A stretch of 45,451 bases of DNA from Desulfobulbaceae bacterium (GTDB lineage: Bacteria > Desulfobacterota > Desulfobulbia > Desulfobulbales > Desulfocapsaceae), in assembly GCA_024227155.1 (NCBI GenBank), contig JAAELB010000436.1:1-45451 (forward strand), read 5' to 3'. Made by a program: the position numbers and the translations under genes. The notes below the pieces were generated by a model. That model was not told the origin of the DNA. It did no database searches and saw only the letters and a list, made by a program, of their open reading frames with translations. Position 1 is the first letter of the stretch. Each line of letters starts with the position of its first letter. This document shows, in pieces, positions 34,480 through 43,896 of this stretch.

Positions 34480-35536
34480 TTACGGGTTTGTACTATCCCT
34501 TTCCATTGTTTTAACGGTGATAGCCTGCGGCCTTTCAGAGGCCCCGGTGACTGCCTTTGCAGCGATGTCTTGTACCTGCTGATAGGCCCTTTCCTGCTGG
34601 TTATTCAGTTTTTCTAACTGTTTCGCCTGAACATTCACCAGTGATTCTAAAGAGACAATTTTTGTTTCCAGTACTTTTTGCTCCCCTTCAGCGCCTTTCT
34701 CGATGAGTGCTTTTTCTTGAATGAAAATTGAGGTAATTTCCTTTTCTTTCTTTTTTGATGCCGCTAGAATGGCTGCTTCTAGTTTACCAGGGAAGTCATT
34801 CACCGTTTTTTCAAGTGTCTCCATTGTTTTTTCCCGCTGAACAATTTGCTGTTCACGGTCATTTAACAAGGCTGTTTTTTCTTCCACATGCTTGTCTATC
34901 CGTTCTGTTTTCTCTTCTATCTCTTTTTCCAATGCTGCTTTTTTATCTGCGAAACTGTTTTCTTCGATTGCTCTGGTACGCTGCAGATTATAGCTATACT
35001 CATCTTCTTCGCGTTTACGGTCCTTTTCTCTGTTTTTCTGTTTTTCCGTTAACGTTTCTTTGTTAGTTTTCTTTTCATCGTCCCAAGCTGTACGTGTTTC
35101 AGCTATCTCTTTTTCTAGGTTTTCACGTTTCAAAGCCATTGATGATTCAAATTGTTCTTTTACATGATTATTGGACTCAAGAATTGCCGCAAGGGATGCC
35201 GCATGTTTTTCTATTCCATAGATTTCTTCGAGCTCTGCCTGTTTCAACTCAATAGCTTCCTGAATTACAGTGTATTTTTTTTGCTTCTGATGCCACTTTT
35301 TCAGCAAGGTCGGATAGTTCTTGCGCAATTGACATTTTGAGATCATGAATTTGAGTTGTTAAATCTGACTTTGTTATTGCCTCAGCCTCTTTAATCACCT
35401 CTTTTGTTTTTGTTTCCTTTTTTACTTTTTCCGGATTGAGCAGACTTTGCTCTTTTTTGCTTATTTCCCTCTGCATCTTCTCAATAATATCAAGCAGTTA
35501 TTTTTTGGTGTTTTTCATAGAAACGTCTTCTACCAT
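34480..35536 (-). pseudogene. Broken coiled-coil protein gene (in-frame stop plus frameshift at an A8 run)
   Basis: A single gene appears split in three. AAAGGAG precedes an ATG at 35536 that opens a frame closed after 12 codons (MVEDVSMKNTKK) by TAA at 35498-35500. The same frame continues after the stop (LLDIIEKMQREISKKEQ) to about 35280, where a run of eight A on the coding strand (35275-35282 region) shifts it. Skipping one base gives a smooth join from VASEAKK to YTVIQEAIELKQAELEEI in the 34480-35346 frame. The product would be about 350 residues of nearly continuous charged coiled coil ending in AYQQVQDIAAKAV. It resembles a family of coiled-coil hypothetical proteins of Desulfobacterota and other phyla. 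It may be decayed, phase-variable, rescued by slippage, or affected by a sequencing error. Confidence 0.7.
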
Positions 35537-35610
35537 GGCCTTAACTCCTTTTGCTATGTTATGTTATGGCGGCTATAAATTCTTCAGCGGTGGCCTTGAT
35601 ACTTCTTCAA

Positions 35611-38600
35611 TCAAAGGTTATGCACTAACACTTCTTCATTCTCTCCAATTTTTTTTGCCTCATCAACGAGTTGTCGATGATGAGTGAAGAGGATTACTTG
35701 ATTTTTTTCACCAAGTTCGGCCAAGACCTTGAGGGTAGCTCGTGTACGATCATCATCGAAATTGATCAGAATATCATCAACGATAAAAGGCATGGGTTCA
35801 CTGGTTTCCATACGCCATTCAAGTGTAGCCAGACGTAAGGCCAGGTAGAGCTGGTCACGGGTGCCGTCACTCATGCCACTCACCCCGGTCCATTTTCCGT
35901 CAGTTCGGATCCCTACAAGAACGGGTTCTCCCTTATCATTCACATCAGCTTTCAGGCTGGTAAAGGAGTTCAAAGTCAACTCAGCGAAATACCTCGAAGC
36001 AATTTGAAGCACCGGATCCTGATGCATCTCCCGATAACGTTCGATCTCCTGTTGCAAGATCTTGGAAGAGAGCTTTACTCGGGTATACCGCTCAGCAAAC
36101 CTCCTGATTCTGGCCAGTTCCTGCTCCATCTTTTCCGAAACTTCGGCAGCTTTACCGCTTCCATCCATAGTTATAAGCTTGTTAGAAATCTCTCCAATTT
36201 CCTGGGAGATAGTATTAATCGCGGGATTTATTACTTTCTCTACATCCTGTCGTAACGACTCAATCTGGCTCGGCAACTCATCCGCACTGACAGTTTCGGC
36301 CTGAACGAAAAGTTCGTCAATCGGTGTACCTGCCCCTATCCTGGCCAGGGTTGACTCACTCGTAGCTATTTTTTCCTGAAGTTTTTGATATTCGAGAAAA
36401 CGGCAGATTATCGAACCCAGCTCTTCTGGCTTCTTGCATTTGGCACTACTAAGCAGCTCCGCCATTTGTTCATTGGCATACTGCAGTTTCTTCTCACCAA
36501 GAGAAACTTCTGTCTGCAACGACTCAAGCTCCTCGGTCAACCGCCCATACAGCGTGTTGTCTGTTTGTGCCTGATTAAGTGATGCCCGGAGCTGCAATAT
36601 TGCCTGGTCCAAAGGAAGAGCCATCATGCCTGGAGCTGCCTTTTGAAGGAGCGCCTTTACCTCTTTTTCCAGGTTGGCTGCATCCCGGTCAATACCGTCA
36701 ATTCTTTTTTGCAGGTCCCCTGCTTCTTTCACTTTGTTCAGGCAGGTCTGTAGAGTTTCAAGATAATCCATTGCCTCCAGAGATGAAATCTCTCCTTTAA
36801 GGCCAAGACCTGAAACTGCCTTCTGCCATTGTTCCTGCCAGTCAACAAAGGCCCCTTGTGCTTCTTTGTATTCTTCCCCTGCCTGGCTAAAGTCTTTTTG
36901 TGCCTTTTTCTTTCGCTCCAGCAAACGATCCAGTTTGGTCTGCTGCCGGTCAATTTCGTCCATGAATGTTTCGGCAAAGACCAGGACAGGGCCAAGCGTC
37001 ATAGCGGAGGGCAACTCCTTCCCCCCCATGTCCGTAAGTTCTTTTTTCAGACTCTGTTGCAAGTCCCGTTGTCGGGCTTCATCGTTTACGATTTCCCGTT
37101 CCTTGTTAAGAAGGTCTCCAACCCGGTAGCGTAGCTTCTCCATGGCGGTCAGCCAGCCACTCATCTCCCTTGGAGAGCGTGCTGATATCCCTAGTAACTT
37201 CCACGTATCAACCCACACCTCATCTGCAGCCTTTTCACGCCGGTCAAAGTCCTTTTTTGTCGTATCACACTCTGTCAATACTTCTTGCTGCTGTTCGACC
37301 TGAGCCTTGAGGGTTGCAGCATTAGCCACCCGATCGGCCTCATTACGGAGTCGATCTGCAATGACATCCGCCTGATTTACCAGACCTTCATAGGCATCAG
37401 GGAGCGGCTTTTCAGGGTCATAGATTTGGCTTTCTTTAGATACATTTTCATTGCCCAGCCACTGCCGACGCAAAAGCTGCCAGCCCTTATCCCGATTTCC
37501 TCGTGTATCGTGCAGATCATTTTCTGAGGGAACTTCACCGCCATATTCCAGTTTTTTCAGCTCTGTTTCGGCAGTTTTCAGTTCTTTGAGAGCATCTTTC
37601 CTCTCTTTTGCAAACAGTCTCCTTTCATCACCAAACTCACTATATTTTTGTTCAAATTGCTGAACTGTCTCAGAAAGGGGAAGCGCCAGCTCCATGAGTG
37701 CAGATAAATCTCCCGACCAAAGGCCAATGCGTTTCAGTTCCGTAAGACACTCCCTCTGCCCTTGTTCAATATCGTTCCGGACCTTGTCAATTTTGGTGTC
37801 TATATCACCGGCTTTTCGAGCCAGTTTTACGGCTAAGTTAAGCTCTCGAGGATCCTTGATGACTGGAGTTGCCAAAAGACTTTTTTCTACCTCTTTCAGT
37901 TCCTGCTCCGACACCTTACTCTGTTTTTTGGCATGGCTGACTTGCTGAGAGATCACTTCAAAACGGGAACTCAAGGCCTGAACCGTTCTCTTCTTAGTCA
38001 GCATCGGTCTCAACGTCTCAACCTCTTCCAGGGGCATATCCGCTCTAACTTGCTTGAGCAACAGAGCTGCCTCTTTGCGTAGATTGATTCGCATGCCGTT
38101 TCGTTCGGGACGGTCTTTCTGTCCCTTGCGATATTCACCAAGGCGTTGATGAAAATCGTCCACCACATCACCCTGTTCCAGAAGAGCCTTGTTCAGCGAA
38201 ATTGCCCCTCGTTTTTCTTCCAGCTGCTTCAATCGCTCGGAGCTTGTTTGCAATTGACCAGCAGCTTCGCGAGTAGCCTGTTCCACCTGCTGTTGCCTTT
38301 CACCAATATCCTTCGGCAGGATGTCCACCTCGCCCAAGGCTACTGAATGCTCTTGCCACAGCTTCAAAGAGGAAATCTCGGGGATGGCCTGGGCCAAACG
38401 CTCCAGTCGACGCAATTCCTTACTTTTAGAGTCCCGATCCTGTTCCAGCCTGGTTCGCTCAGATTCAGTGTCCTGCAAATCCTGCCGAAGCTCTTTCCAC
38501 TGCTTAGGAGCAAGGCTGACAGCTTTGACTTCCTGCTGTAATTCCTTAAATCGTTTAATAGCCTTGTTAATCTCTGGCTTTGAGCCACTAGGTTTAAACA

Positions 38601-39117
38601 GGTCAGAGGCTTCCTGCTCAAGCCCGGCAATAACATCTCTGAGTGAAGAAATCCCCGCACCTGCCGCGAACAGTGCCTTACCAACTTCACCTTGCTGGGC
38701 CAGGATTTCATTGCCGCCTTCAACGAGATGATTATGATCGATTCCATAAAGGGATTCAAAAATATCAGGCTCCACCCCTTGGAGAAAAGCGGCCAGCAGG
38801 CCAGCGTCCAGGGGATTACCATCAGCATCGATGAGATCGTTCACCCGTTTTTTCCGACGCCAGAAGATGAGATCCTCTCCATCCCCCCTTTCAAGACAGC
38901 CACCAACAAGCAGCTGGTCATAACTGTGAAGAAAATTATCGGGTGTCTGGGGATGAAATCCGTAAAGCAGGGCCTTTAGCCCACGGAGTGAACTACTTTT
39001 GCCCGCCTCATTAGGCCCAAAGATGATATGAAGTCCAGGTCCTTTTGAGTCAAACTCAAGACTACGGTCGGTAAAGGGGCCAAAAGCTTTCAAGTCAAGA
39101 CGTTTTAACCTCATCAC
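35611..39117 (-). CDS. SMC/SbcC-like AAA ATPase, YhaN type
   Basis: A 1168-residue ABC-type ATPase of the Rad50/SbcC group. The N-terminal half of the nucleotide site starts RLKRLDLKAFGPF, with Walker A GPNEAGKS (34-41). The middle (about 190-1040) is long coiled coil. The C-terminal half has the signature-type VSGMSDGTRDQLYLAL (about 1075) and Walker B PFIVDDILINFDDDR (about 1105-1118). No zinc-hook CxxC is evident in the middle, which separates it from SbcC/Rad50 proper and fits the YhaN branch. Its ATG overlaps the stop of the upstream nuclease gene by four bases (ATGA), so the two are translated together. The predicted role is processing of DNA ends with that nuclease. Confidence 0.92.
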   Translation of the reverse strand: MMRLKRLDLKAFGPFTDRSLEFDSKGPGLHIIFGPNEAGKSSSLRGLKALLYGFHPQTPDNFLHSYDQLLVGGCLERGDGEDLIFWRRKKRVNDLIDADGNPLDAGLLAAFLQGVEPDIFESLYGIDHNHLVEGGNEILAQQGEVGKALFAAGAGISSLRDVIAGLEQEASDLFKPSGSKPEINKAIKRFKELQQEVKAVSLAPKQWKELRQDLQDTESERTRLEQDRDSKSKELRRLERLAQAIPEISSLKLWQEHSVALGEVDILPKDIGERQQQVEQATREAAGQLQTSSERLKQLEEKRGAISLNKALLEQGDVVDDFHQRLGEYRKGQKDRPERNGMRINLRKEAALLLKQVRADMPLEEVETLRPMLTKKRTVQALSSRFEVISQQVSHAKKQSKVSEQELKEVEKSLLATPVIKDPRELNLAVKLARKAGDIDTKIDKVRNDIEQGQRECLTELKRIGLWSGDLSALMELALPLSETVQQFEQKYSEFGDERRLFAKERKDALKELKTAETELKKLEYGGEVPSENDLHDTRGNRDKGWQLLRRQWLGNENVSKESQIYDPEKPLPDAYEGLVNQADVIADRLRNEADRVANAATLKAQVEQQQEVLTECDTTKKDFDRREKAADEVWVDTWKLLGISARSPREMSGWLTAMEKLRYRVGDLLNKEREIVNDEARQRDLQQSLKKELTDMGGKELPSAMTLGPVLVFAETFMDEIDRQQTKLDRLLERKKKAQKDFSQAGEEYKEAQGAFVDWQEQWQKAVSGLGLKGEISSLEAMDYLETLQTCLNKVKEAGDLQKRIDGIDRDAANLEKEVKALLQKAAPGMMALPLDQAILQLRASLNQAQTDNTLYGRLTEELESLQTEVSLGEKKLQYANEQMAELLSSAKCKKPEELGSIICRFLEYQKLQEKIATSESTLARIGAGTPIDELFVQAETVSADELPSQIESLRQDVEKVINPAINTISQEIGEISNKLITMDGSGKAAEVSEKMEQELARIRRFAERYTRVKLSSKILQQEIERYREMHQDPVLQIASRYFAELTLNSFTSLKADVNDKGEPVLVGIRTDGKWTGVSGMSDGTRDQLYLALRLATLEWRMETSEPMPFIVDDILINFDDDRTRATLKVLAELGEKNQVILFTHHRQLVDEAKKIGENEEVLVHNL

Positions 39118-40370
39118 TCCCCTCCATGCTGAAGAAGTTTGGAGATCAACATCTCCTGGACCTCGCTGCGCAGCTCTGCCATTTTTTCAGAAGAAGTTTC
39201 AAGAAATGGATCATCACCACTCTGGATCTCAGCTGGAAGTTTGCTCTTTAAAGCCGCAAGTTCCGGGACCAGCAATGTTGGATCATCACCATCAAATTCC
39301 AGCTTCTGAATGGATTCAATCAAACCGGCGATAGGAGTATCCTCCCCAATGAGATCCGCAAGATTTACCTCGCGGGTTGTCTTGAACTTCACCTTCTCCA
39401 GCCATACGTCGCCAATACTTTCGGCAATGGCGCGAAACTCCTCTGTCAGCTGAAATGTCCGATCAAGGAGATGAGCATGGACCGGACACCGGCCTGTCAG
39501 GATGAGGCGCAGAGCCAAGGTTTTGCTGTCTACCCTGTCACGTTCCTGTTCAAAAGCGGACCGTACCTCATCATACACATTCTCTGTCGTTTCACAGTCT
39601 GAAAGATCGACGTCACAGATAGCCCATTGCAGCACATCCAGTTCACGCATTTCCAGATCTGTTATACGACCATCTTCCACAGTGACCAGAGTAGCTCCTT
39701 TAGAACCTGTTTCTTTTATATGACGCCCCTGAATATTCCCGGGGAAAATAATAATTGGATCTTCGGACACTACCTCTCGTTTATGAACGTGTCCCAACGC
39801 CCAGTAATCATAGCCTTTTGATTTCAGCTCACCCAGACTGCAAGGAGCGTAGTTTTCATGGTTCTCCCGTCCGGTTAAAGATGTATGAAGCAGGCCGATA
39901 TTGAAATAGTCGGTATCATGTTGAGGATATCCAGCCGCAAGATTATCTGTAGTCGCTTTTTTGGAATAACTCTGGCCATGGATGATCACACCAAGCTCAT
40001 CTAAGCTGATGGATTGCGGCCCTTTGTGAGTGAAGATTGTGACATTATCAGGCAAGGGCATAGTCTTGGTTGTATTGCTGGCCGCATCATGATTACCCGA
40101 AACAATAAAGACCTTGATTCCGGCCTTATCCAACCTGCCCATCCTACCCGCAAAATAAAGGCCGGTATTGTAATCCTTCCAGTCACCGTCATACAGATCC
40201 CCGGCAATCAGGACAAAGGCGACCTGCTCCTCAATTGCAAGATCAATGAGGTTGTCAAACGCTCGCCTTGTGGCCCCCCGAATCTCTTCAACAGGGGCGT
40301 CCTCATGCGCCTCAAGACCTTTCAGTGGGCTATCGAGATGTATATCAGCAGTGTGAATGAAATGAAACAT
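39114..40370 (-). CDS. SbcD/Mre11-like DNA repair exonuclease, YhaO type
   Basis: A 418-residue calcineurin-like metallophosphoesterase. The metal-binding motifs are intact: HTADIHLDSPL (D9, H11), AGDLYDGD, VSGNHDA and GHVHKREV, all in the N-terminal ~220 residues. The C-terminal part (about 250-418) is a capping or ATPase-binding region rich in acidic residues. It is the partner of the YhaN-like ATPase that overlaps it, and the pair is comparable to SbcCD. The start gives MFHFIHTADIHLDSPL, which begins the fold as expected. The pair is divergent from the P-loop/FHA/phosphatase gene. Confidence 0.92.
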   Translation of the reverse strand: MFHFIHTADIHLDSPLKGLEAHEDAPVEEIRGATRRAFDNLIDLAIEEQVAFVLIAGDLYDGDWKDYNTGLYFAGRMGRLDKAGIKVFIVSGNHDAASNTTKTMPLPDNVTIFTHKGPQSISLDELGVIIHGQSYSKKATTDNLAAGYPQHDTDYFNIGLLHTSLTGRENHENYAPCSLGELKSKGYDYWALGHVHKREVVSEDPIIIFPGNIQGRHIKETGSKGATLVTVEDGRITDLEMRELDVLQWAICDVDLSDCETTENVYDEVRSAFEQERDRVDSKTLALRLILTGRCPVHAHLLDRTFQLTEEFRAIAESIGDVWLEKVKFKTTREVNLADLIGEDTPIAGLIESIQKLEFDGDDPTLLVPELAALKSKLPAEIQSGDDPFLETSSEKMAELRSEVQEMLISKLLQHGGE

Positions 40371-40741
40371 ACGAATAATTCTCCCAAACTAAACTGCGCA
40401 TTTAAGGTGTAAGGCATTAAACAAGGTGTATGCTACACGGAATTTGAATGACATTCAATTGATTAGCTTCCCCTGCATTTTCACGAAAAACCCTTCCAGT
40501 TACGAAATCGTTTTTTGGTTGTGTGTTTAGCAGGCCCCACGTGTATACCCGGAGCAGCATAACAAATAGGTCCTTCGGATTTATTGATTATTTGTACAAC
40601 GTAGGGTAGCTGCTTTCATCTGTTTCTCCAAAGGCATCTTTTTTAATTACAGTTTCAAGCCTATCTGTCGTATATTCATGAAGTACCTGTATCAGCTGTA
40701 CATAAAAATGTCAGGGTACTCAACCTCCAATTTGAAATGCA
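40371..40741. promoter_or_regulatory. Divergent intergenic region with a perfect palindrome
   Basis: A 371-base gap between divergent genes. TTGAATG-A-CATTCAA (40444-40458) is a perfect 7-bp inverted repeat around one base and could be an operator for a dimeric repressor controlling the yhaO-yhaN pair. A phrase like the end of repeat A (GTGTAAGGCATTAA, near 40408-40421) is present but imperfect. No promoter or small gene is clear in the rest. Confidence 0.35.
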
Positions 40742-42823
40742 ATGATCGATCCACTAAAAAAAATTCTTGAGCCGATAAAAGAGTTACAAAATATCAGAGG
40801 AGTAGACCTGCCAATTGGCCTTGAGTTCCTCCAACTTGTGGTAACCGGCCCTCCTGGAGCAGGTAAGTCGTATTATATCGAACAGATAAAAGGTTGGCCA
40901 AATGAAGGATACCTGGATCTTACCCAAAGAGGATGGTGGAAAGATCAGTCGCTTATATATAGACCAAGGGAGGTACACCTGGGTCTGCCATTTCGTGGCT
41001 TTAGCGAGGCTCTCTCCGTCTTCGACAAAGAATGGCTCAAGAGTGCGTCACCGCTGGAACTTGAGTTAGATAGAATCCAGCTTCCTCCTGAGAAGAAATA
41101 TTTTTTCCAAACAGACTGGTGCTCCAGATACATTTTTGAATTCCTTATCCCTGGGCCGTCAACCATCTACCAACAGCGCCTGGACCGTCAGAATCAAGGT
41201 TATTTTCCTGTGGACGAAAAACTCAGCCTCGATATGGTCAAACAGCAGATAGCAATATACAGAGAAGCGGCTCTCTATCTGCACCGCGCAGGTTTAAACG
41301 TCTATTTAAGAAAAGGACTTGATAAACCACCCATGTGGATATCTGAAAGAGGTGTGGCAAATGTTCCTCGCTGGACCTTGGACAAAAAGCCCAAAAAACC
41401 GAGCTTAAAATCAATCTCCGGCTGGAAGTACCTTTTCAGAAGGCATTACCCCATACAGTGGATTACCCTCAGCAGCACCCCCCAGGATTTGAAAACTGCT
41501 GGACGAATCGCCCATGACGGACGAAGTTTTGAGCTCCATATAGGCAAGGTCAAGCTTCGTTTTCAGCCTGAAATCGCAATTGGAGTGAAGAAAAAATCGG
41601 CTGAAAAAAACTGGATTATCAATACCGAACAGGGGTGTTCAACAAGGAACATTACCGGTTTCATACGTATTTGTGTGGGGGAAACAATTGTTATAGGAAA
41701 CGCCTACAACGAGTATGCCACACTCTTTAACCTTGACGACAGTGTAGCTAAACGACACATCAGCATTACCAACCGTAAAGGCGACCTTAGCCTAACCCCG
41801 CTAATGCCCGAAAGAGAAACAAAGATTATCAGGCTTGACGACCTTGACTACCGTGAACGGTTGGAGAGAGGACGCCATAAATCTCTTCTTGATATTCGTA
41901 ACGTGTACGGTCAAAAGATAACTCCATTACCCGCCTACAAAGCACTGGAGAGTATCAGGGCAGTCAATGAAATATTACAAGATGAACCATATCGGCCAAA
42001 AAACAGAGAGGGAAAACCGGGCGGCCTGATCGAACTCCCCAACAAAACCACCCCCGTCATTGTGGGAGACCTCCATGCCCAAGTCGATAACCTACTAAAA
42101 ATACTCAGCGAGAACTGCCTCCTCGACTGTCTAAAAATGAAAACGGCCACCCTCATTATTCTTGGAGATGCCGTTCATTCTGAAGTTGCTGGAGAAATGG
42201 ATTCATTTGAAACGTCGATGTTAATCATGGATCTGATTTTCATGCTCAAGCTACGCTTCCCTAAAAACTTCTTCTACATACGTGGTAACCACGACAGTTT
42301 CGATCCTGAAATTAACAAAAACGTTATTCTCCAGGGGGAGCTTTTCAAAGAAATGCTTCTCAGTCATCGAGGAGCAGACTATGTCCAGGAAATGCAGGAT
42401 TTTTACGACAACCTGCCCTATGTAATCTGCTCAGATGATTTCGTGGCATGCCATGCTGGCCCCCCAAGAAAACAAATAAAGAAAAAGAATATTATAGAAA
42501 TCGCTGACAATAAGAAACTGGCCAATGAGCTCACAAAAAACAGATTGAGCCGCCCCAATCACCTCGCCGGTTACAGCAAAAATGATGTAAAAAAATTTCG
42601 CAAGAGCTTGGACCTCCCTGCGAAAACCAGATTTATTGTTGGCCATACCCCTATGGACCCCTTCGGAAGTTATTGGCTCCACGCGGGAACAATAAAAAAT
42701 CATCACGTTATCTATAGTGCGCACAACTCAGGAGCCAGCCTTATTATTCGTACAGATAACAGTTTTATGCCAATCAGTTTTCCAGCAGAACCACTAACCG
42801 ACTTTATAAATGACTTGAAGTAG
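40742..42823 (+). CDS. P-loop NTPase / FHA-like / PPP-type phosphatase fusion protein
   Basis: A 693-residue protein with three parts. An N-terminal P-loop has GPPGAGKS (36-43), followed by a conserved-looking block YLDLTQRGWWKDQSLIYRP. The middle (about 255-370) looks like an FHA phosphothreonine-binding domain: VIGNAYN (G319, N320), then DDSVAKRHISI (S334, R338, H339) matching the FHA G..SxxH pattern. The C-terminus (about 435-690) is a PPP/ApaH-like metallophosphatase: GDLHAQ (D443, H445), GDAVH (D476), GNHD (516-518), CHAGPP (H571) and VGHTPM (H635). The usual GDxVDR is altered to GDAVHS. No signal peptide is seen, so it is cytoplasmic. No ribosome site precedes the ATG. It may couple a kinase or NTPase to phosphoprotein or RNA-end removal; function is not known. 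Confidence 0.8.
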   Translation: MIDPLKKILEPIKELQNIRGVDLPIGLEFLQLVVTGPPGAGKSYYIEQIKGWPNEGYLDLTQRGWWKDQSLIYRPREVHLGLPFRGFSEALSVFDKEWLKSASPLELELDRIQLPPEKKYFFQTDWCSRYIFEFLIPGPSTIYQQRLDRQNQGYFPVDEKLSLDMVKQQIAIYREAALYLHRAGLNVYLRKGLDKPPMWISERGVANVPRWTLDKKPKKPSLKSISGWKYLFRRHYPIQWITLSSTPQDLKTAGRIAHDGRSFELHIGKVKLRFQPEIAIGVKKKSAEKNWIINTEQGCSTRNITGFIRICVGETIVIGNAYNEYATLFNLDDSVAKRHISITNRKGDLSLTPLMPERETKIIRLDDLDYRERLERGRHKSLLDIRNVYGQKITPLPAYKALESIRAVNEILQDEPYRPKNREGKPGGLIELPNKTTPVIVGDLHAQVDNLLKILSENCLLDCLKMKTATLIILGDAVHSEVAGEMDSFETSMLIMDLIFMLKLRFPKNFFYIRGNHDSFDPEINKNVILQGELFKEMLLSHRGADYVQEMQDFYDNLPYVICSDDFVACHAGPPRKQIKKKNIIEIADNKKLANELTKNRLSRPNHLAGYSKNDVKKFRKSLDLPAKTRFIVGHTPMDPFGSYWLHAGTIKNHHVIYSAHNSGASLIIRTDNSFMPISFPAEPLTDFINDLK

Positions 42824-43010
42824 GCTGACCACTTTGCCATGATTAAATATCTTGGATCCATTTTTTCAATTTTGTACCACTGAGAAACCTTTTTCATTTG
42901 CAACAAAACGATTGACTTTCCGTCAATACCTAGTATTGAAGCTGACAAATTCTGAACATGTTATGGGATACATTAAAGGGCCCATGCTAAGGAATCAGTA
43001 GTGGAATAAT

Positions 43011-43168
43011 TTGTAACTATTCAGCAAACAGCGACAAACCTTATTAAAGCAGGGAACTGTAACTGTTTAGCAGTGCTCCAGAGGGGCACAGGCAGGCTGG
43101 GTAAGCCATACACCTGTATGCTGGACAGCCTGATCGTGAGCATATGGGGTGCTGCTGAATAGTTACAA
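43011..43168. mobile_element. 158-bp inverted-repeat element (MITE-like) upstream of DUF47
   Basis: The ends are a perfect 16-bp inverted repeat, TTGTAACTATTCAGCA (43011-43026) and its complement (43153-43168). Both sides are flanked by TAAT (43007-43010 and 43169-43172), a possible 4-bp target duplication. Inside, CTGTAACTGTTTAGCA (43057-43072) repeats the left end directly with 13 of 16 matches. A further nested hairpin is CAGGCTG...CAGCCTG with CATAC/GTATG inside. There is no coding capacity. It lies in the 372-base gap after the phosphatase gene; the first part of that gap (42824-43006) shows nothing recognisable. Confidence 0.7.
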
Positions 43169-43195
43169 TAATTTTAGCCAAAAGGATTACTAACC

Positions 43196-43882
43196 ATGCC
43201 TATTATGTCCAATCGTCCCCTGTCAGGGCTTCTTCGCGGATCGCCATTCAAGCCCATACAGGAACATATGTCTGTTGTTTTTTCCTGTGTCTGCCTTATC
43301 CCCCCTCTTTTTGATGCCGTTTACCGGGAGGACACAGCCCAGGTCCTCGATTTTGCTAATCAAATTAATAAACTTGAGACGGATGCTGATAAATTAAAAT
43401 CAACCTTCCGCCTCAATATGCCCAAGTCTCTCTTTCTACCGGTGGACAGAAAAGATCTTCTCAGTCTGATTGCTGATCAGGATAAAATAGCGGACAGCGC
43501 CGAAGATATTGGCAAAATTTTTCTCTGCCGGGACATGATCGTCCCTGAAGGAATTAAGGATCTCCTCGATGAACTCCTTGAAGGTACAATGGAGATTACC
43601 GGGGCCGCCAGGGAGATGATAGAGCAACTCGACGAACTCCTCATGGTCGGTTTTTCAGGTAGGGAAATTGCCAAAGTATCAGACATGATTGCCGCTGTCC
43701 GAAGAAGCGAACATAATATTGACGATATCGTCCACCGCATCCGCAAGGCTTTGTTTTCCATTGAGCAAAAGTTGGATCCGGTCTCTGTAATGTTCTGGTA
43801 TAAAATAATCGAACAACTCGAACTCATCTCTGATCAATCAGAAAATCTGGCAGATCGCCTTCTGCTCTTTTTATCTAAATAA
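43196..43882 (+). CDS. DUF47 (PhoU-like) phosphate-transport regulator
   Basis: A 228-residue all-helical protein of the DUF47/TIGR00153 family, distantly related to PhoU. Key features are NRPLSGLLRGSPFKPIQEH near the start, INKLETDADKLKSTFRL with the acidic metal-binding E..AD motif, FLPVDRKDLLSLIADQDKIAD, and RSEHNIDDIVHRIRKALF, then ELISDQSENLADRLL. AAAGGA lies before the ATG. The PiT transporter gene follows after 14 bases; DUF47-PiT pairs are common and the first protein is thought to regulate the carrier, which is inference here. An inverted-repeat element ends 27 bases before the start codon. Confidence 0.93.
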   Translation: MPIMSNRPLSGLLRGSPFKPIQEHMSVVFSCVCLIPPLFDAVYREDTAQVLDFANQINKLETDADKLKSTFRLNMPKSLFLPVDRKDLLSLIADQDKIADSAEDIGKIFLCRDMIVPEGIKDLLDELLEGTMEITGAAREMIEQLDELLMVGFSGREIAKVSDMIAAVRRSEHNIDDIVHRIRKALFSIEQKLDPVSVMFWYKIIEQLELISDQSENLADRLLLFLSK

Positions 43883-43896
43883 CGAAGAGGACCATA

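Noticed and set aside
40408-40421. GTGTAAGGCATTAA as another remnant of repeat A
   Set aside because: It has mismatches to GGAGTAAGGCACTAA and no extended similarity, so chance is likely.
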